64,000 nt of DNA from Valencia hispanica (lineage: Eukaryota; Chordata; Actinopteri; Cyprinodontiformes; Valenciidae), in contig OY747713.1 of assembly GCA_963556495.2 (NCBI GenBank), positions 32,949,961 through 33,013,960 on the forward strand. Direction: 5' to 3'. Shown in pieces: positions 1 to 12,093 of the stretch (position 1 is the first letter of the stretch; each line of letters starts with the position of its first letter). The translations under genes and the position numbers were made by a program. Below the pieces are notes generated by a model that saw only the letters and a program-made list of their open reading frames with translations, was not told the origin of the DNA and searched no databases.

Positions 1-277
1 ACAGGTAAAATTGTTTTCCTTTCCTTGCCTTGCTAACTGGGAGGCTTTGGACAACTGCAAAGCTGCTGAAATGCTGAGTTCTTTTAAATCACTGCTAAAA
101 ACCCATCTGTTTAGAGCTGCCTTTGACTAATGAGTAATGTTTTCATGTATCATATGTTTTGTGTGTGCTTCATGTTTTATTGTTGTTTTTACTTTATCCC
201 CTAATTCTGTAAACCACCTGGAATTACCTTGTTGTTGAAAGTGTGCTATACAAATAAAATGGCCTTGCCTTGCCTTG
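1..277 (+). mobile_element. 3' end of an L2-type LINE (5' cut by window edge)
   Basis: The sequence opens inside the last codons of an L2-type reverse transcriptase ORF. The frame reads FKSLLKTHLFRAAFD and then stops at about 127-129. A 3' UTR follows that contains a 'tgctatacaaataaaa' motif and ends in a short (CCTTG)n repeat at about 262-277. The minus-strand L2 at 12094-14133 has the same C-terminus ([15 protein letters not shown]) and the complementary tail (GGCAA repeat), so the two belong to one family. In this family L2 ORF2 encodes an APE endonuclease plus RT for target-primed insertion. Only the tail is visible here. Confidence 0.85.
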
Positions 278-310
278 GAACACGACTGTTAAAGGTGTGG
301 CTAGTTAAGG

Positions 311-554
311 AAGCGCTTCAAAGAGCCCGGTGTTGTACCAACCACCCATGCAGAAGGTGCATTTTATGCTGCTGAAGCGATTAGAGAAATCTTCCCTGAT
401 TTCAAAACTTTGGCAGCTGAAGTTAGCTCTTAATTCCAGTCCCCAGTGTGGCAGCAGTGTGCAGAATCAGCCTCCAGAACACAACCTGAGGTCCATGAGC
501 CCCAAGGAGATCAGTAGAGATCTGCACAATGTTTTGTCTACGCTGAGGTTCTGA
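311..554 (+). pseudogene. Possible host last exon or processed pseudogene, one frameshift
   Basis: From 311 an open frame reads KRFKEPGVVPTTHAEGAF and continues through FYAAEAIREIFPDFKTLAAEVSS to a TAA at 431-433. If one T near 428-431 is extra, the next frame continues as NSSPQCGSSVQNQPPEHNL and ends with SRDLHNVLSTLRF and a TGA at 552-554. Both halves have balanced, protein-like composition, unlike the low-complexity frames around them. An AG dinucleotide just before 311 could be a splice acceptor, since the L2 tail ends only 34 bases upstream. I do not recognise the protein. It could be a true last exon with a sequencing error, a processed pseudogene, or chance. No poly(A) tract or TSD was seen to prove retroposition. 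Confidence 0.35.
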
Positions 555-587
555 TGTTGTAAGACATTTGATGATACTATTTTTAAA

Positions 588-591
<4 letters not shown>

Positions 592-622
<31 letters not shown>
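592..622. repeat. (TA)n microsatellite
   Basis: About 15 uninterrupted TA units. The TYR/ILE-rich minus-strand open frame over it is an artefact of the repeat. Confidence 0.95.
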
Positions 623-626
<4 letters not shown>

Positions 627-1989
627 TGTATATATAATATGAATGCTATGTATTTTATATACCTGGTGACACACAGAAGGAAAGAAAACTGTGTAGATAT
701 TGTTCTATCTTGAGTTATCATCTTTCTGTTGTAGTGAGGTAAACTAATGGAAAAAGAAAAATTCTGAGTGTGTAAGACACACCTGATGAGTTAAAATAGC
801 AGATTTTTTTAGTGTAGCTGACCTCTGGCTGCACAGAGTCACAGTCATACCGGGACAAAGCAGACATATGTTGCTGAGTTCAGAGATGGCAGAGAATCAA
901 TACAATATAAATTACAATACTTATATAGTAGCCAACTAGTCATCATACCTCCATGAAACACATTAATGCTCAGCAGTCCACATATGGTTTTTTAACGTAT
1001 TTGCATTGCACTAAAATGCATAAATTTTTAATGGACATATACAGCTGAAACAGGTAGACTAGTGTATCCCCAATTTTTCAATATTACATTTTTTATTTAA
1101 CATTATAATCATTATGGCCTTCAGTAAAACTGTTTTTGGGGAGGTGTGGTAGTGCTGTGATGCTGCTTAAAGTGCAACTCAACCCCACATCAATCTTTAT
1201 TCCCCTGATAAACTATAAATGAGTGTCTAATAGTACTTTTTACATGTGTATTAATTATTGTGGCATTTTAGTGCATATTTAAAATATTAATTTTCTGCAT
1301 AAAACAGTTAGTGTGGCGCCCTCCTCAGGTTAAAAGTCTTCAGTACACTTGAATTTGAATCAGCCATTACCATCGCCTCTGCGGTGACCTCTGAACTATG
1401 ATGTCAGCTACACTGTTCGCTGTAGGTTATAAAAGCAGCCGAGTGTCGGCCACGCTTCCATAGCTAGTTACAGTTGGAATAGCAAGGAAGTATTAATACC
1501 GCCCAGCCCTCTCCCCCCGCCGTCCCACGGTCCGCCAGGCATCACTTCCTTTTGGCGCATTTTTCGAACAGGAAATGTGGGCAGAGGTAAGCCTCGTTTC
1601 CACTGAGCGGACCAGTGCAGCTCGGTCCGGTCCGATCTGCTATTGCGTAATTCTGATGGTTCATGGGAGCATTTCCACTGCCTTCTGCTCTCCTTGAGCA
1701 GACAGGGTTTACCCTGAACACTTGCGTGGCGTCATACAGGAGGGACGAGGAAGTGGTTGACGCAAGAAAAACACAGAAGAAGAGGAGGAGGAAACTGCAC
1801 CGCATGCAGCCGTCAGGAGTTACCACCCAAAGCCACCAAAGCCCAACCCCAGGTTGGGGCCATGACGTCCAGCGCCCCATCCGCCCAATGATCCCACCCC
1901 CAGGGATCCCCCCCCAGATGCCCCAAACCCCAAACCCCTTCATCAGCAACAGTATCCCACATGACAAAATCAAGTGCCCTCCACCCCTA
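623..1989. other. Mostly unassigned sequence, with a weak MITE-like patch
   Basis: AT-rich sequence without a credible gene. At about 1597-1700 there is a CG-rich patch with 'gtttccactgagcgg' and a second 'tttccactg' motif. This resembles termini of PIF/Harbinger-type MITEs in fish, but no paired ends or TSD could be defined. From about 1830 the C-rich sequence could be the antisense 3' UTR of the L1 fragment that follows. Confidence 0.3.
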
Positions 1990-2760
1990 CTAAGTGATGG
2001 AGCCCATCAAAGAGCCCAGAGAGATGGATCAGATATGGAGCCAGAGGCCGTTTCAAGACCAATGTGGTCCAACAAGAGATCTCGATACTGATTAATATTA
2101 AGAGCCTTTTTATTTTTCCAGTTCATGAGGATAGTTTTCTTACAGATGCATAAGGCAATGTGAACCATTGGAACTGACTTTGTGTCCATGGTGACATCAT
2201 TTAAATTTCTTAGCAAGCAAACTAAGGGAGAAGGTGGAATGTTACATTTGAGACACTTCGATAAGTCCTCACATATACAAAATTTCTTAACAGGTAGACA
2301 AAACCAAGCGCATGAATACAAGTATCCGGTATATTGCTTGTGCATTGTAAGCAGGTATTAGACGACGTAAAACCCATCCTGAACATCCGTTGAACTGTAT
2401 AGTGTACTCTATGAAGGATTATGTACTGTATTCATTGCAAATTAGGATTTTTAGTTATTTAAAAAAACATATCTGAGACCAGAAGTTTTGGTCAAAGCTG
2501 TCTGACAAATCCACCTCTCTTTTTGAAATAGGGATGGCTACTAATTCATCTAATGTAGATAAGGTTTTGTATATTTTAGACAGCAATTTGGGGGGGTTGA
2601 GATTAAGAAAATCTAAAACTCTAGCTGGGATTTGTAATTCACTTGTATTGATCCTAAATGTACCTTTTATAATAGATTGAATTTGTTGATATTCTAAGAA
2701 TTTGTTTTTATTAATTCTATATTGTGTAATTAATGTATTAAATGACAACCCTTTCTAAGT
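1990..2760 (-). pseudogene. L1-type LINE ORF2 C-terminal fragment
   Basis: Two minus-strand frames resemble the region after the RT in fish L1/Tx1-group ORF2. The upstream one (2748-2455) includes NKNKFLEYQQIQSIIKGTFR and LLSKIYKTLSTLDE. The downstream one (2345-2007) includes IALCICKKTILMNWKNKKAL and YRDLLLDHIGLETAS. The first is the segment before the zinc-knuckle region and the second is the extreme C-terminus with the usual conserved W-N-K pattern. The frames are separated by about 110 bp without continuous coding, so the copy is broken. RT and endonuclease are absent (5' truncation). Its 3' limit is uncertain and may extend to about 1830. The assignment rests on pattern recognition only. 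Confidence 0.55.
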
Positions 2761-5700
2761 GTTTGGGACATATAGAAAAAGGACAGTTGAATAAAAGGCA
2801 TATGCTACTATGATTCCTTAGTCATGCTGACAGTGAGGCATCCAGAGACCATTAAAGCTGCTGTCCAGAGTATTTGAGGGAGAGAGAGATTTTTTGAATC
2901 CAATGTACCAAGGCCTTACCCAAAGCACCCCGCCCCAACCGTTCCCACTCCCTGTAGCCACACCTCAACAATTATGTCTACACATCACCTGTAGTGTCAC
3001 AGCAGGTCAAAGAGGAAAGCAGTAAGTGCTACAGAGCATCACCCGATTGTATTTTTGTTATGGAAATTTTAGAGGTGAAAGACTTCTACATGACTGATGC
3101 TCTCTTCCAATATGGCGAATGTAAACAGGAGCGGCCTATGTGCGCGGCCCCATCTTCACAGGTTTGTGTGATGTGCATGCAAGTTCATTGACAGCCAACA
3201 AGGCGGAAACTAGAATTCTATTGGCTAAAGAATTTCGTCAGTCACTGTGAAATACAAAGGGGTTAATGGGAGGAAGGGGGGACTTAGGAAGAACAATAAA
3301 TGTTGTGGAGCACCAGCCATACATCATACTATTAAACCGCATTATAAAGATTTATAAAACTCTAATACATAAATACATTATCTGGACTGCAGCTTTACTG
3401 TGTGAATTTCACTTCTTATCCAAATATAAGTGGACTCACTCACAAGTTTGCCCAAAAACACTGCCATAAAACAGAGTTGCATCAATATCTCTTTCAGGAG
3501 CAACTTTGCAAGACTATGCAGGAGCAATTTGTTGATGAAAGAAAAAAACAACTTTTTTTCAAGTTGATAGTGCGCCGCGTCACAGGCAAAAGTATAAACT
3601 ACATGACTCTGGGATTATAGCATTGAAAATTTGAGTCCAATGCCAGGAAGCCAGATTTTAATGCCCTCAAGAAGTTGCGGCATATTGCAGAAGTATTGAA
3701 AAAAGAAAGTAGACATTGTAAATACCTACTTCAATGCTTCAATGCTGTGATTCAGTATGCCATAGAAACATCTGACTCAACGATCTCCCAACACTGAAGC
3801 AGTAAGGTTGTGAAAATCTAAATTTCTGTCACTCTGAAAACTTTTGGAGATTACTGTATATGGCAGGTAAAATGCCATCAAAATAGGTCTCTCTTTCTAT
3901 TCTGTTGGTTTGAAGAGCTGCGTTTTTTTAGAATATATTTGGGAGGGATGGACAATTGAGAATGATCTATTGATAGAAAGTATTGACTGATGTGTACAGT
4001 CAGTCACCCTGTTGCTCCATAATCAATATATGATGCCAGAAACTGACACACTTTTCACTGAGTGACTCAAAGCCTTGAGTTACTTGGCATTGCAAATGCA
4101 TTTTAAAAACTGCTTTGAATCAGTGGTGGCAGGCAAAAGTTTGAATTGCCCAACTGATTGGGAAACAGAGGGAGACTCGGGTATGCAGACAAGAAACTAC
4201 TGTAAGTATAATAAAGAGCTTGAGGCGATAGTGTTTGGTGACAGCCTTAGATCGAAGAGACTTTAGTGCTTTGTAGCATTCATAAAATTTGCTGTTGATG
4301 GACCCCTCCCATGGACTCACTTGACATGACAAATGACAAGAAAGTCAAGCTGCTTTCCAGGATATGCTTTAGCATTAAGCAATCCCATTACCTGCTCTGT
4401 TAGATGTTAATTTTTAATGTCTTTCAGATATTGTGAATGCCAGTATAAATGTTTTACATGTGTTTTGCACTGCAACACGAGAGTCTTTATGTCATTTGGG
4501 GTATGGTGCAATACAATGCAGATGCTACTTGTTTGACCATTTAAATATTTGATGAGTCTGTAATTGAATAAGAAAGTATATCCAAAACTGTGAGGACAAA
4601 TATTAAGCTAAAGTTTTGAATATCTTTTGGGTTCACAGTGCTATCACTTTGGACAGTTTTGATTATAAAGAAGTTGTTATCCATTAAATTTATTTGTTTT
4701 TTTCATCAAGGTTTTTTTCATCAAGTCAGCCAGCGTTTAATTCTGGGTAGCTGCATTAGTTGGTCATTTAGGATGTTTACAGTGTTGTGCCTCCAGCCAT
4801 AAAGGACTGATTGACATGGAACAAAAGAACTTGAATAAAAATGGTTAATCCCAGAATATAATGCATTAACTCACTCTCTCTTTAGAAGAAAGACAAGGGT
4901 TTCACTAAGGGAATATGAGACATCAGGTTAATGAAAGCCCTGTCCTGACTGAAGTCGGCTTCCTCTGCAATGGTTGTTGCATTGGAGAGAATCCCTTTCT
5001 TGTGCTGCATGCCTAGAAACCCCCCTTCCCTCAATTTTGCAGACAAGGGTTAGGACTGCTTCTCACCAGAATCCCTGGATCCAAAGTACATATACAGTCA
5101 GCAGTTTGTGCATCTGTATTCTGGCTGAAGGAATACGCCTTGACCCTGCCTTATTCATAATTCTGCAGAAGTATTCTCTGAATTATAGATTCCCCCAAAA
5201 AAAGATATTGTCTCTGATTTCAAAGCTGCCCAGCTGCCAACCCAGCCCATGCTTGCTCCAGTCTGGAGCAGAGAGGAAGAACCATGGTCCCACACACATT
5301 GCCCTGCAGAGGACGGTTAACATGTGCCAGCTGAACCAACGCTGTTCCAGCCACTAACCAAACAGCTTACCTCCCCTTGTTTTCCCCACTAGTGCTGCTG
5401 TTCACAAAAGCCTCTCTGACAACGCCATAGCTTCCCATGTCCTATGGAGATCTTCATAAAAATGACAAAAGTAAGAGGTTGTGTCTAAGCAGAGGTAAAT
5501 AAGCTTAGAAAAAACTATTTCTAGATTTTTTAAAATTCTGTATTTGATTGTATTTTTGTATTTCTGATGCTTAAAATGAATCCAAACGGAATAAGTCAGA
5601 GCTGAGCCTAGCAGTGACTCTATTATTCTCTATTCTACTATTCAAACATCATTCAAATGAGTGGTTTGATCACTGATAGTCCAATAACGTGAGTTTGTGT

Positions 5701-7949
5701 TAAAACACATTAACTCACATGGGCATTCTTCCTTCACTTGAACCCTGTACAGGCTATGCTCCAAAGCAGGGCCCGTAACACCAAACGAAGAATTTACAAT
5801 TTCTGATAAATAATGTTCAAAAATTTACCAAGTTCTGCCAGATGTTTGTAGATGGCTACAAAAATCATGTGGTCTCAGTGCTGAGTTAAATAGTGGGGGT
5901 GTATGTATATATTTGACCCCGTATGTACAGCTTTGACACTGTGTGGATTAGAGAAAATCCGTAATTAAGTCAAATTTGGGCACCAGGTTCACTGAAGTTG
6001 TATATAATATACTCCTTAAATAGTAACTTAAAATGCCTCACTAAAAGCATAAAAGGAGTATGACCTTTATGCCTATGGAAATTGTATGTAAACTGTTGAC
6101 CAGCACCGTATTTCTTTTTTTTTAAAAAGCTGAATCTCAAGACACAATTTCTACATATAATTACATGTGGATATTTAAAGATGCTGTGAAAAGAAAAGAA
6201 AAAAAAAGAAGAAAAACCTTCCCCTATATGTCTTCTCCCTAAGTCACTGTGGCTGTTATCCTGCAAGATGTTTACCTGCTTAGAGGCACTAAGAACCCAT
6301 CTTGAGGGACCTGATCATGAATTTCCAACATCCAACACAAGCGAGGGAGAGCAAAGGTAGGAATATTCTGGCATTTAATAAGTGCCTGAAGTTAGCTTGG
6401 TCCCTCCAGGGGAATATGATGCAGAAAACAAAGAAAGAATGTGATATGGGTATTCAGAAAGTACAAAGGAAATCTAAACAATCAAGAGACCCACCCTAAA
6501 ACTATTCCTTATCTGGTAGTGTTTCAATAAATGCACTATTTTGAGGTGCCATCAAATGAAAGCTGAAATGTGTGTTTACTTGTCAAACAAACCCTGTTTA
6601 TCAGACATTATAACCACCCCTGGAGTGGGTAAGATAAGCATCTATAGCAGCAATAGAAACAGCAAAGCCATCATGAAGCGAGGGAAATCTGTAAATAAAA
6701 TTCACTGCTGGGTAGGATCATATAACTGAGGAATGCATTAGCAAAATCTAAAGTTTTGAAATTTTTGAAAAGAACAAAAGGATGTGACCTTGAGTGTTTT
6801 CACAGCACAGTGGGTGCAATCAAATCCCATTGGTTTGCAGCATTAATGTCATTTATGGTAAATTATGCTCACAAAAATGATTGTAAAAAGCCTCTATACT
6901 TGATGTCATTGGTCTTGTTTATAGGTCCTAACCAGTGGCATGCATGAGAATATTAGAATGTGTGTAAGTGTGTGTCGGTTCTAAATTAAATCAAGTTTAT
7001 CCATACAGCATCGATTGTGCAGCCCTGTCCTGTTAACCTGCCAAACAGACTCTGTGTGTGGATCCCTATGCACTTATTGATTTTGATAAAGTCTTTTGCT
7101 TCAGTCAGCTTATAACAATACACCCTGACTGACTCCTGACATGCCCACCACTCACTCATTAAAATAACATGAGAGGAATCAGGCAGCCATAGTCACTTGT
7201 CATAAGTGTTAAAACTCAGGAAGGGGTCTTGTCATTCTCACATTGAGCACATCACAGTCATATACAGCCAGAGTCAAACATAAAATCACATCCCTTTCAT
7301 TTGACAAATGCCACAAACAATATTTTGAACCATTTCACTTGTAGGAAATACAGGTGTTATGATCAGGAGGCATTTAGGCAGGGAGTCAGCTGTTTTATGC
7401 AAATGGATGTATTTCCAGTTAATTGAGAGGGAAACACATGCATATGTGAATCTTTAGGATATGGACTGAAAACATGCTTGTAAATCTAAATTGCTTCAGA
7501 CAAAGACATTTGACAGCCTGTGCTGTAATCTGTCTCACAAGTCAGAAGTTGACTTTAGGGGCTCCACCCAGCCAGTCATGCTCAATAAATTTCTTAAGGG
7601 AGCCAGTAAACAGGATAAGATGCCCTAAGCCAGCACGTGGTTTGCTTTTAGATTGATAAAAAACAATATATCTGTCCCAATCTTGATCCTTATCCAATGC
7701 TCCTTCATACCCATCTCTAAAATAAAAACCCATAAATATACAACATTAAATACACTAAACACCAGACATTTTATAAGGTCTTTATTAGGTTAGTAAGTAC
7801 CAGGTTGAACTCCCTTTTTGGCTTCAGAACTACCTTAATTGTTTGTGGCAGGATTTCAACACAGTATCTTAAACTTCAGATGAAGCGGCCTGTGCTATTT
7901 CTAAACCAATGAGAACTTGTGGCCGCTCCAAGAGTTGACGCCATCGAAC
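2761..7949. other. Unassigned 5.2 kb, no gene recognised
   Basis: Open frames here are short (at most about 127 codons), lack recognisable domains and look like background. I saw no paired terminal repeats, LTRs or long tandem arrays. It may be intronic or intergenic host DNA or very old repeats. Confidence 0.5.
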
Positions 7950-7952
7950 TAA

Positions 7953-8492
7953 TGGCGCATTCACACCACACGCTTTGTCGGCGTCAAAAAAACGCTCACA
8001 AAGCGACTAGTTTGAAGCCTATACACTTTTAAGCCTGAAGCTTGCAAAGCCCGCCACTTGCTGGGCAAAGAAATAGAGCATGGGTAGGGCTTCCTCTGTT
8101 GCCTGATGTTTTAAACAATGGCAGATCATATCGAGAGAGTGGCTTGGCTTTATTTGCTAAATAAAGCTAGACAACATCGATGTCGGGCGCCTTAGAACCG
8201 TTTGTGGATACACGCCATGAGCCATTTACTCCAGGAGCTGCGTATGGATGAGGTTCGCTTTCAGCTCTACTTTAAATGTGTATTGACGTCACTACAGTGA
8301 GACACTCTGATTGGTTGACGCTGAGGGGACTGGCTTTTGCCGCTTTGAAGCCTTGAAAGCAGCAAAAGCTTCTCAAATTGCCGTGGCCAAAGCACAAAAA
8401 GAACCGCAGAGACTCTGACGGCCTCAACCATAGATTCAACATGTAATCTCGCCATTCTAGGCGTTAACGTTTTGGGAGGAGTGAACGCGGCA
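7953..8492 (+). mobile_element. PIF/Harbinger deletion derivative
   Basis: The terminal inverted repeats are TGGCGCATTCACACC on the left, and on the right the complement reads TGCCGCGTTCACTCC. They are flanked by TAA (7950-7952) and TAG (8493-8495), a decayed 3-bp TSD of the TWA type expected for PIF/Harbinger. Inside, a frame beginning MADHIERVAWLYLLNKAR and continuing, after a stop, as NRLWIHAMSHLLQEL then RMDEVRFQLYFK matches the start of Harbinger-type transposases (W-x-H and R-F-x-x-Y-F pattern). The gene then ends abruptly and right-terminal sequence begins, so the catalytic part was deleted. This 540-bp copy can only have moved with transposase supplied elsewhere. Confidence 0.75.
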
Positions 8493-8552
8493 TAGGTGTT
8501 ATTAATGTTTAATTTTAATTTTACTTTTTTTTGGTGCCTGTGGTCTTCGGAT

Positions 8553-8778
8553 CAGGGGTCTCAAACTCCAGGTCTTGAGAGTTGCCATCCTCCAACATTT
8601 GCATGCATGTCTGCTCCAACACAGCTAAATTAAAAATGGTTGAATTAACTTTTCAACAAACCTTCAAGTTTGGTAGAGGCCAAACAAGCTATTCATTTGG
8701 TACAGGAGTGTTGGAAGAAGGAATGAATTTACAAACTGCAGAACAAAGACTCTCGAAGACTGGAGTTGGAGACCCTTG
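8553..8778. mobile_element. hAT-type MITE, family shared with 29977-30201
   Basis: The left end is CAGGGGTCTCAAACTCCAGG and the complement of the right end is CAAGGGTCTCCAACTCCAG. These inverted repeats of about 28 bp enclose 226 bp with no coding capacity. The same termini occur at 29977-30201, where an 8-bp TSD supports hAT. No TSD is detectable here. Confidence 0.65.
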
Positions 8779-10386
8779 CTGTAGTTCATTAAAAGCTTCT
8801 GTGTAGTTGTGGGCTAATCTCTTGCCTCTGTATGTGGCACTAATGCCTTGCGACATCTACATCCCAACATTAAACAGCAGAAGACATGGAGCGTGCTCTA
8901 AGATGCACCTAGGGTTGAGTAATACATTCCAGATAGGGCTATGATAATAGCTAGCCAATGACCCTGGTTGTGAAGTAGTTTAGAACAAGTGTCAAGGAAA
9001 GTGGTAGGTGGACAGCATCAGCTTTGTGAGGTTTTTCTTGGTGGAATTTTTTTTCATAGACATACTAATTTCTGCCAATTTTCCATCTTAAGCTTATGGT
9101 TACCAAAATCTTACAAGCTCTATATTGGACTGAAACACACCTGAACCGCCGTCTGCACCATTAGAAAATAGGATAAACCAAACAATCTAAACATGAAAAT
9201 TATTATTAATCTAATTTACAAACCCATCCACAACTAAATGGTTTGCAAAATACAACACAGTACAGCTCAAAAGATTACTTTAGAGAATCACTAATACTAC
9301 ACAAAAAAGAAAACCTTTTATTTAAGTGTACCTAGTGATGCAGTCAATGACATAATGAACCTATACAAACAGGAAGTGCTAGGTTGGCCCCTCCCAAACA
9401 CCTGTACTGGATGTAGGAATAAATAAAGGAACAAACGATGGCAAGTATATATAGTCACATTAACAGAAATCCTTTCCCAGATATTTACCTTTAAAAAAAA
9501 GGAACTGATTATTCATTAGTGTTTGCTTTAAAAACATGCTAGGATGTTAACTGTAACATAATGTTACCACAAACAAACCGATAGTATATGAAGCAAAGTT
9601 ACAACAGCAATTGTAAACTACTGCATAGTTAATAGTTATAAAATAAGTTAAAAATGACTGTGTTTAAGGGACAAGTGGTGAATAAATACAATCTCAATCA
9701 CTTTGTTATACTGGACTACAAGTGCATTCTGGACTTTGCCATGGTGGACAGATTACCAGTCTAACCCTAGACTTAAGGCTGAAATAATTAACCTTTTGAG
9801 TACTCCCTGATCAATAGCATTGTGAACGTTACCCAAATGATTAATACTTTTTCCAGCAGCCCTTTGTCTCCAACATAGCTCTGTGAGATGACTCTGTGGA
9901 CAGAATTTCACACAAGTGGCTTCTTGTCTTCAAACTCTTTGATTCTTGAATTTATACGGCAAGGAGAGAGGGCTGCCCTTGAAATATGTATGAGTTACAG
10001 AAAAAAGACAAGAAAACTCAGGTGGAAAGAAAAGACATTATGTGTTTGGATGAGTCAGACCAGTGATTCAAGGGAACATGCTGCTCCCATTGGCTCAGCT
10101 TGATAAGGATTTAATTGTTAAAAGGTACAGCTACAGGAGGAAGGTCTGTATAGTTTTTTTTTCTGATCACAAAATAAATACCTATCTCAAAATAAAAAAC
10201 AGACATGAATCTAAAATACTGTAAAGTTTTCAAATCTCATATTTCATTGAACTTTTTTTTCATGCACTTGGAGTGCTATACACCTCTGGACAAAATACCC
10301 GTAAAATGTATTTAACTTGTTTATCTCCTCTGGAATGTAAAGCTAGTTTTTTTCTCGTTTTTTTAGGAGCATTTAATTTCATAACA
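8779..10386. other. Unassigned 1.6 kb
   Basis: AT-rich sequence. No domain, paired terminal repeat or RNA gene recognised. Confidence 0.5.
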
Positions 10387-11230
10387 CAATGGTTCCCAAG
10401 ATGCGGGGCGCGCCCCCTAGGTGGGGCACAGAGTCATTGCTGGGGGCGGCACGGTATGAATGGATAAAAATTAAATGCTACTATAACAAACAAGTTTTTG
10501 ACAAGTCTCCCGCATAAACGCTAATAAATTAAAAATCGCCAAATAAGCTTCTAAACCAACTTCTTTCCAAGCCAAAGAGTAGAAAATATGACAAAGCATA
10601 TCTTGATTTGGTTTTATTACACCAAACAACTTTGTAGAGATCTGCACAGATGGGGCAAATACTTTGGCTGGGAAATTAGGAGGGCTGCAGGCGTTCTTAA
10701 AGTGAATCTCCCCCGATATTGTAGAGGATGCACTGCATTATACACTGTGACACACTGGCATCTAAACAGCCAAGTCCCGAGCTGAATTATTTATTGATTG
10801 ATGTATTTGGCACAGTCAACTACATCAAAATAATCTGTCAAAGCCCCAATTTTTTTGCAGTAATGTGCAAGCAAATGGGCTCTGACAACCGTTCTGTTTC
10901 ACAGAGCCTCCCGATACCTGTCATGTGGCAAAGAGCTGTCCAGGGTCTTTAAACTGCAAGATGAGAACAGCATTTTTTTGAAGGAAGAGGGCAGTGATCT
11001 TGACCACAACCTTTACTGTAACAATGTTTAATGAACCAAATGTATTAAGGGCACAAACACACACCTCCACTTGGCAGATTCCAGATGATTGAAGTCCTAA
11101 TTTTTGCAAAACAACCTTTACAATAGTTGTTTTCCTCTCAGAGTTCTTTATACTTTAAACCAGTCGTACACAAAGAGGCATTAAAATGTATTGAAAGCAA
11201 TGTTACATATTACTACACAGTAAAAATTAG

Positions 11231-11304
<74 letters not shown>

Positions 11305-11393
11305 CTGATTAAAAAGTAATAATTACACTGGGGAGTGGAACAATATCTTATATACCAAAGGGAGGCCCAGCAGAAATAGTTCGGGAACCACTG
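10387..11393 (+). mobile_element. Decayed hAT transposon with ZBED5-like transposase islands
   Basis: The left end reads CAATGGTTCCCAAG and the complement of the right end reads CAGTGGTTCCCGAA, a typical hAT terminus. Three islands of hAT transposase of the ZBED5/Charlie-like kind survive. About 10570-10640 reads KPKSRKYDKAYLDL, near the N-terminus. About 10797-10890 reads TVNYIKIICQSPNFFAVMCK. At 10921-11028 the frame reads SCGKELSRVFKLQDENSIFL and ends in EEGSDL. The last two belong to the conserved C-terminal half. Most of the gene between the first and second island is missing. A long (TA)n array expanded in the right half. The 8-bp flanks do not match (tcataaca and gtcttgtg), so the TSD has decayed or the two ends come from different copies. 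Confidence 0.65.
11232..11303. repeat. (TA)n microsatellite, 36 units
   Basis: An uninterrupted 72-bp TA array inside the decayed hAT element. Confidence 0.97.
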
Positions 11394-11876
11394 GTCTTGT
11401 GTGACACACAGTGAGCACTAAGAAGCACTTCTAACTGTAAATCTCTAAATTCATGTTAATAAATCATCAGGGCCAGATAATCTGGAGTCTGTTGTGAATT
11501 ATTAAAACCAGCATATAACATGACAGAAAATAGGTGACAGGTTAAATGTGTTAGAACATGATTTAAGTAAGCTTATAAAATATATAACAACTAAATAAGA
11601 ACAGTTTTAAGTCTTCATAATGTAAGTAATACCTTATTTCCTTTTACATATGTATTTTGTTACCAGTTGCAAAGTACTTTAAGGAGATTTTAACACATTA
11701 AAACAGGACAGCATGTTTATTTTATGGGTTCATCTTAGACATAAAGTGATATATTTGTAATTATTAATAATGCTTGGTGTCAGGAGCAACATGGGTGGAA
11801 CAAAAAGTGTAAAGATTAAATACAGTTTGATTTATCAAAATGGTTAAAAAAAATTCGATCTAATTAGAACTACATT
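11394..11876. other. Unassigned 0.5 kb between two transposons
   Basis: AT-rich sequence. Nothing recognised. Confidence 0.5.
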
Positions 11877-12054
11877 TTAAAGGAGTCATGACCTGTAATT
11901 TTCACTTTTCCATGAGAAAAAAGGTATGTTATGATTGCCTAACGATTATACACTGCACGGGAAGCCGATATTTAAAAGTGAAGCGTTTGTTTACCCCTGG
12001 GTTCATCAACCAGCCCACGTGCACGCGCACTCAAATACGTGGTTTTAATTTCTG

Positions 12055-12076
12055 GCCGACTTGACGTCAAGTCGGC
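12055..12076. other. Perfect 22-bp palindrome centred on a CRE-like site
   Basis: The half-site GCCGACTTGAC is followed at once by its exact reverse complement. The centre spells TGACGTCA, the consensus for CREB/ATF proteins. It lies 17 bp from the inserted L2 and inside the TTAA-flanked element. A CACGTG E-box lies about 40 bp upstream, in 'cagcccacgtgcacgcg'. Regulatory activity is not demonstrated. Confidence 0.6.
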
Positions 12077-12093
12077 GCAGGATATACCATATA

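Noticed and set aside
1542..1973. 143-codon minus-strand frame rich in G and W
   Set aside because: It is a translation of C-rich DNA, probably an antisense L1 3' UTR, with no domain.
4974..5357. 127-codon plus-strand frame as a host exon
   Set aside because: No domain, no flanking splice signals that stand out, and composition typical of random frames.
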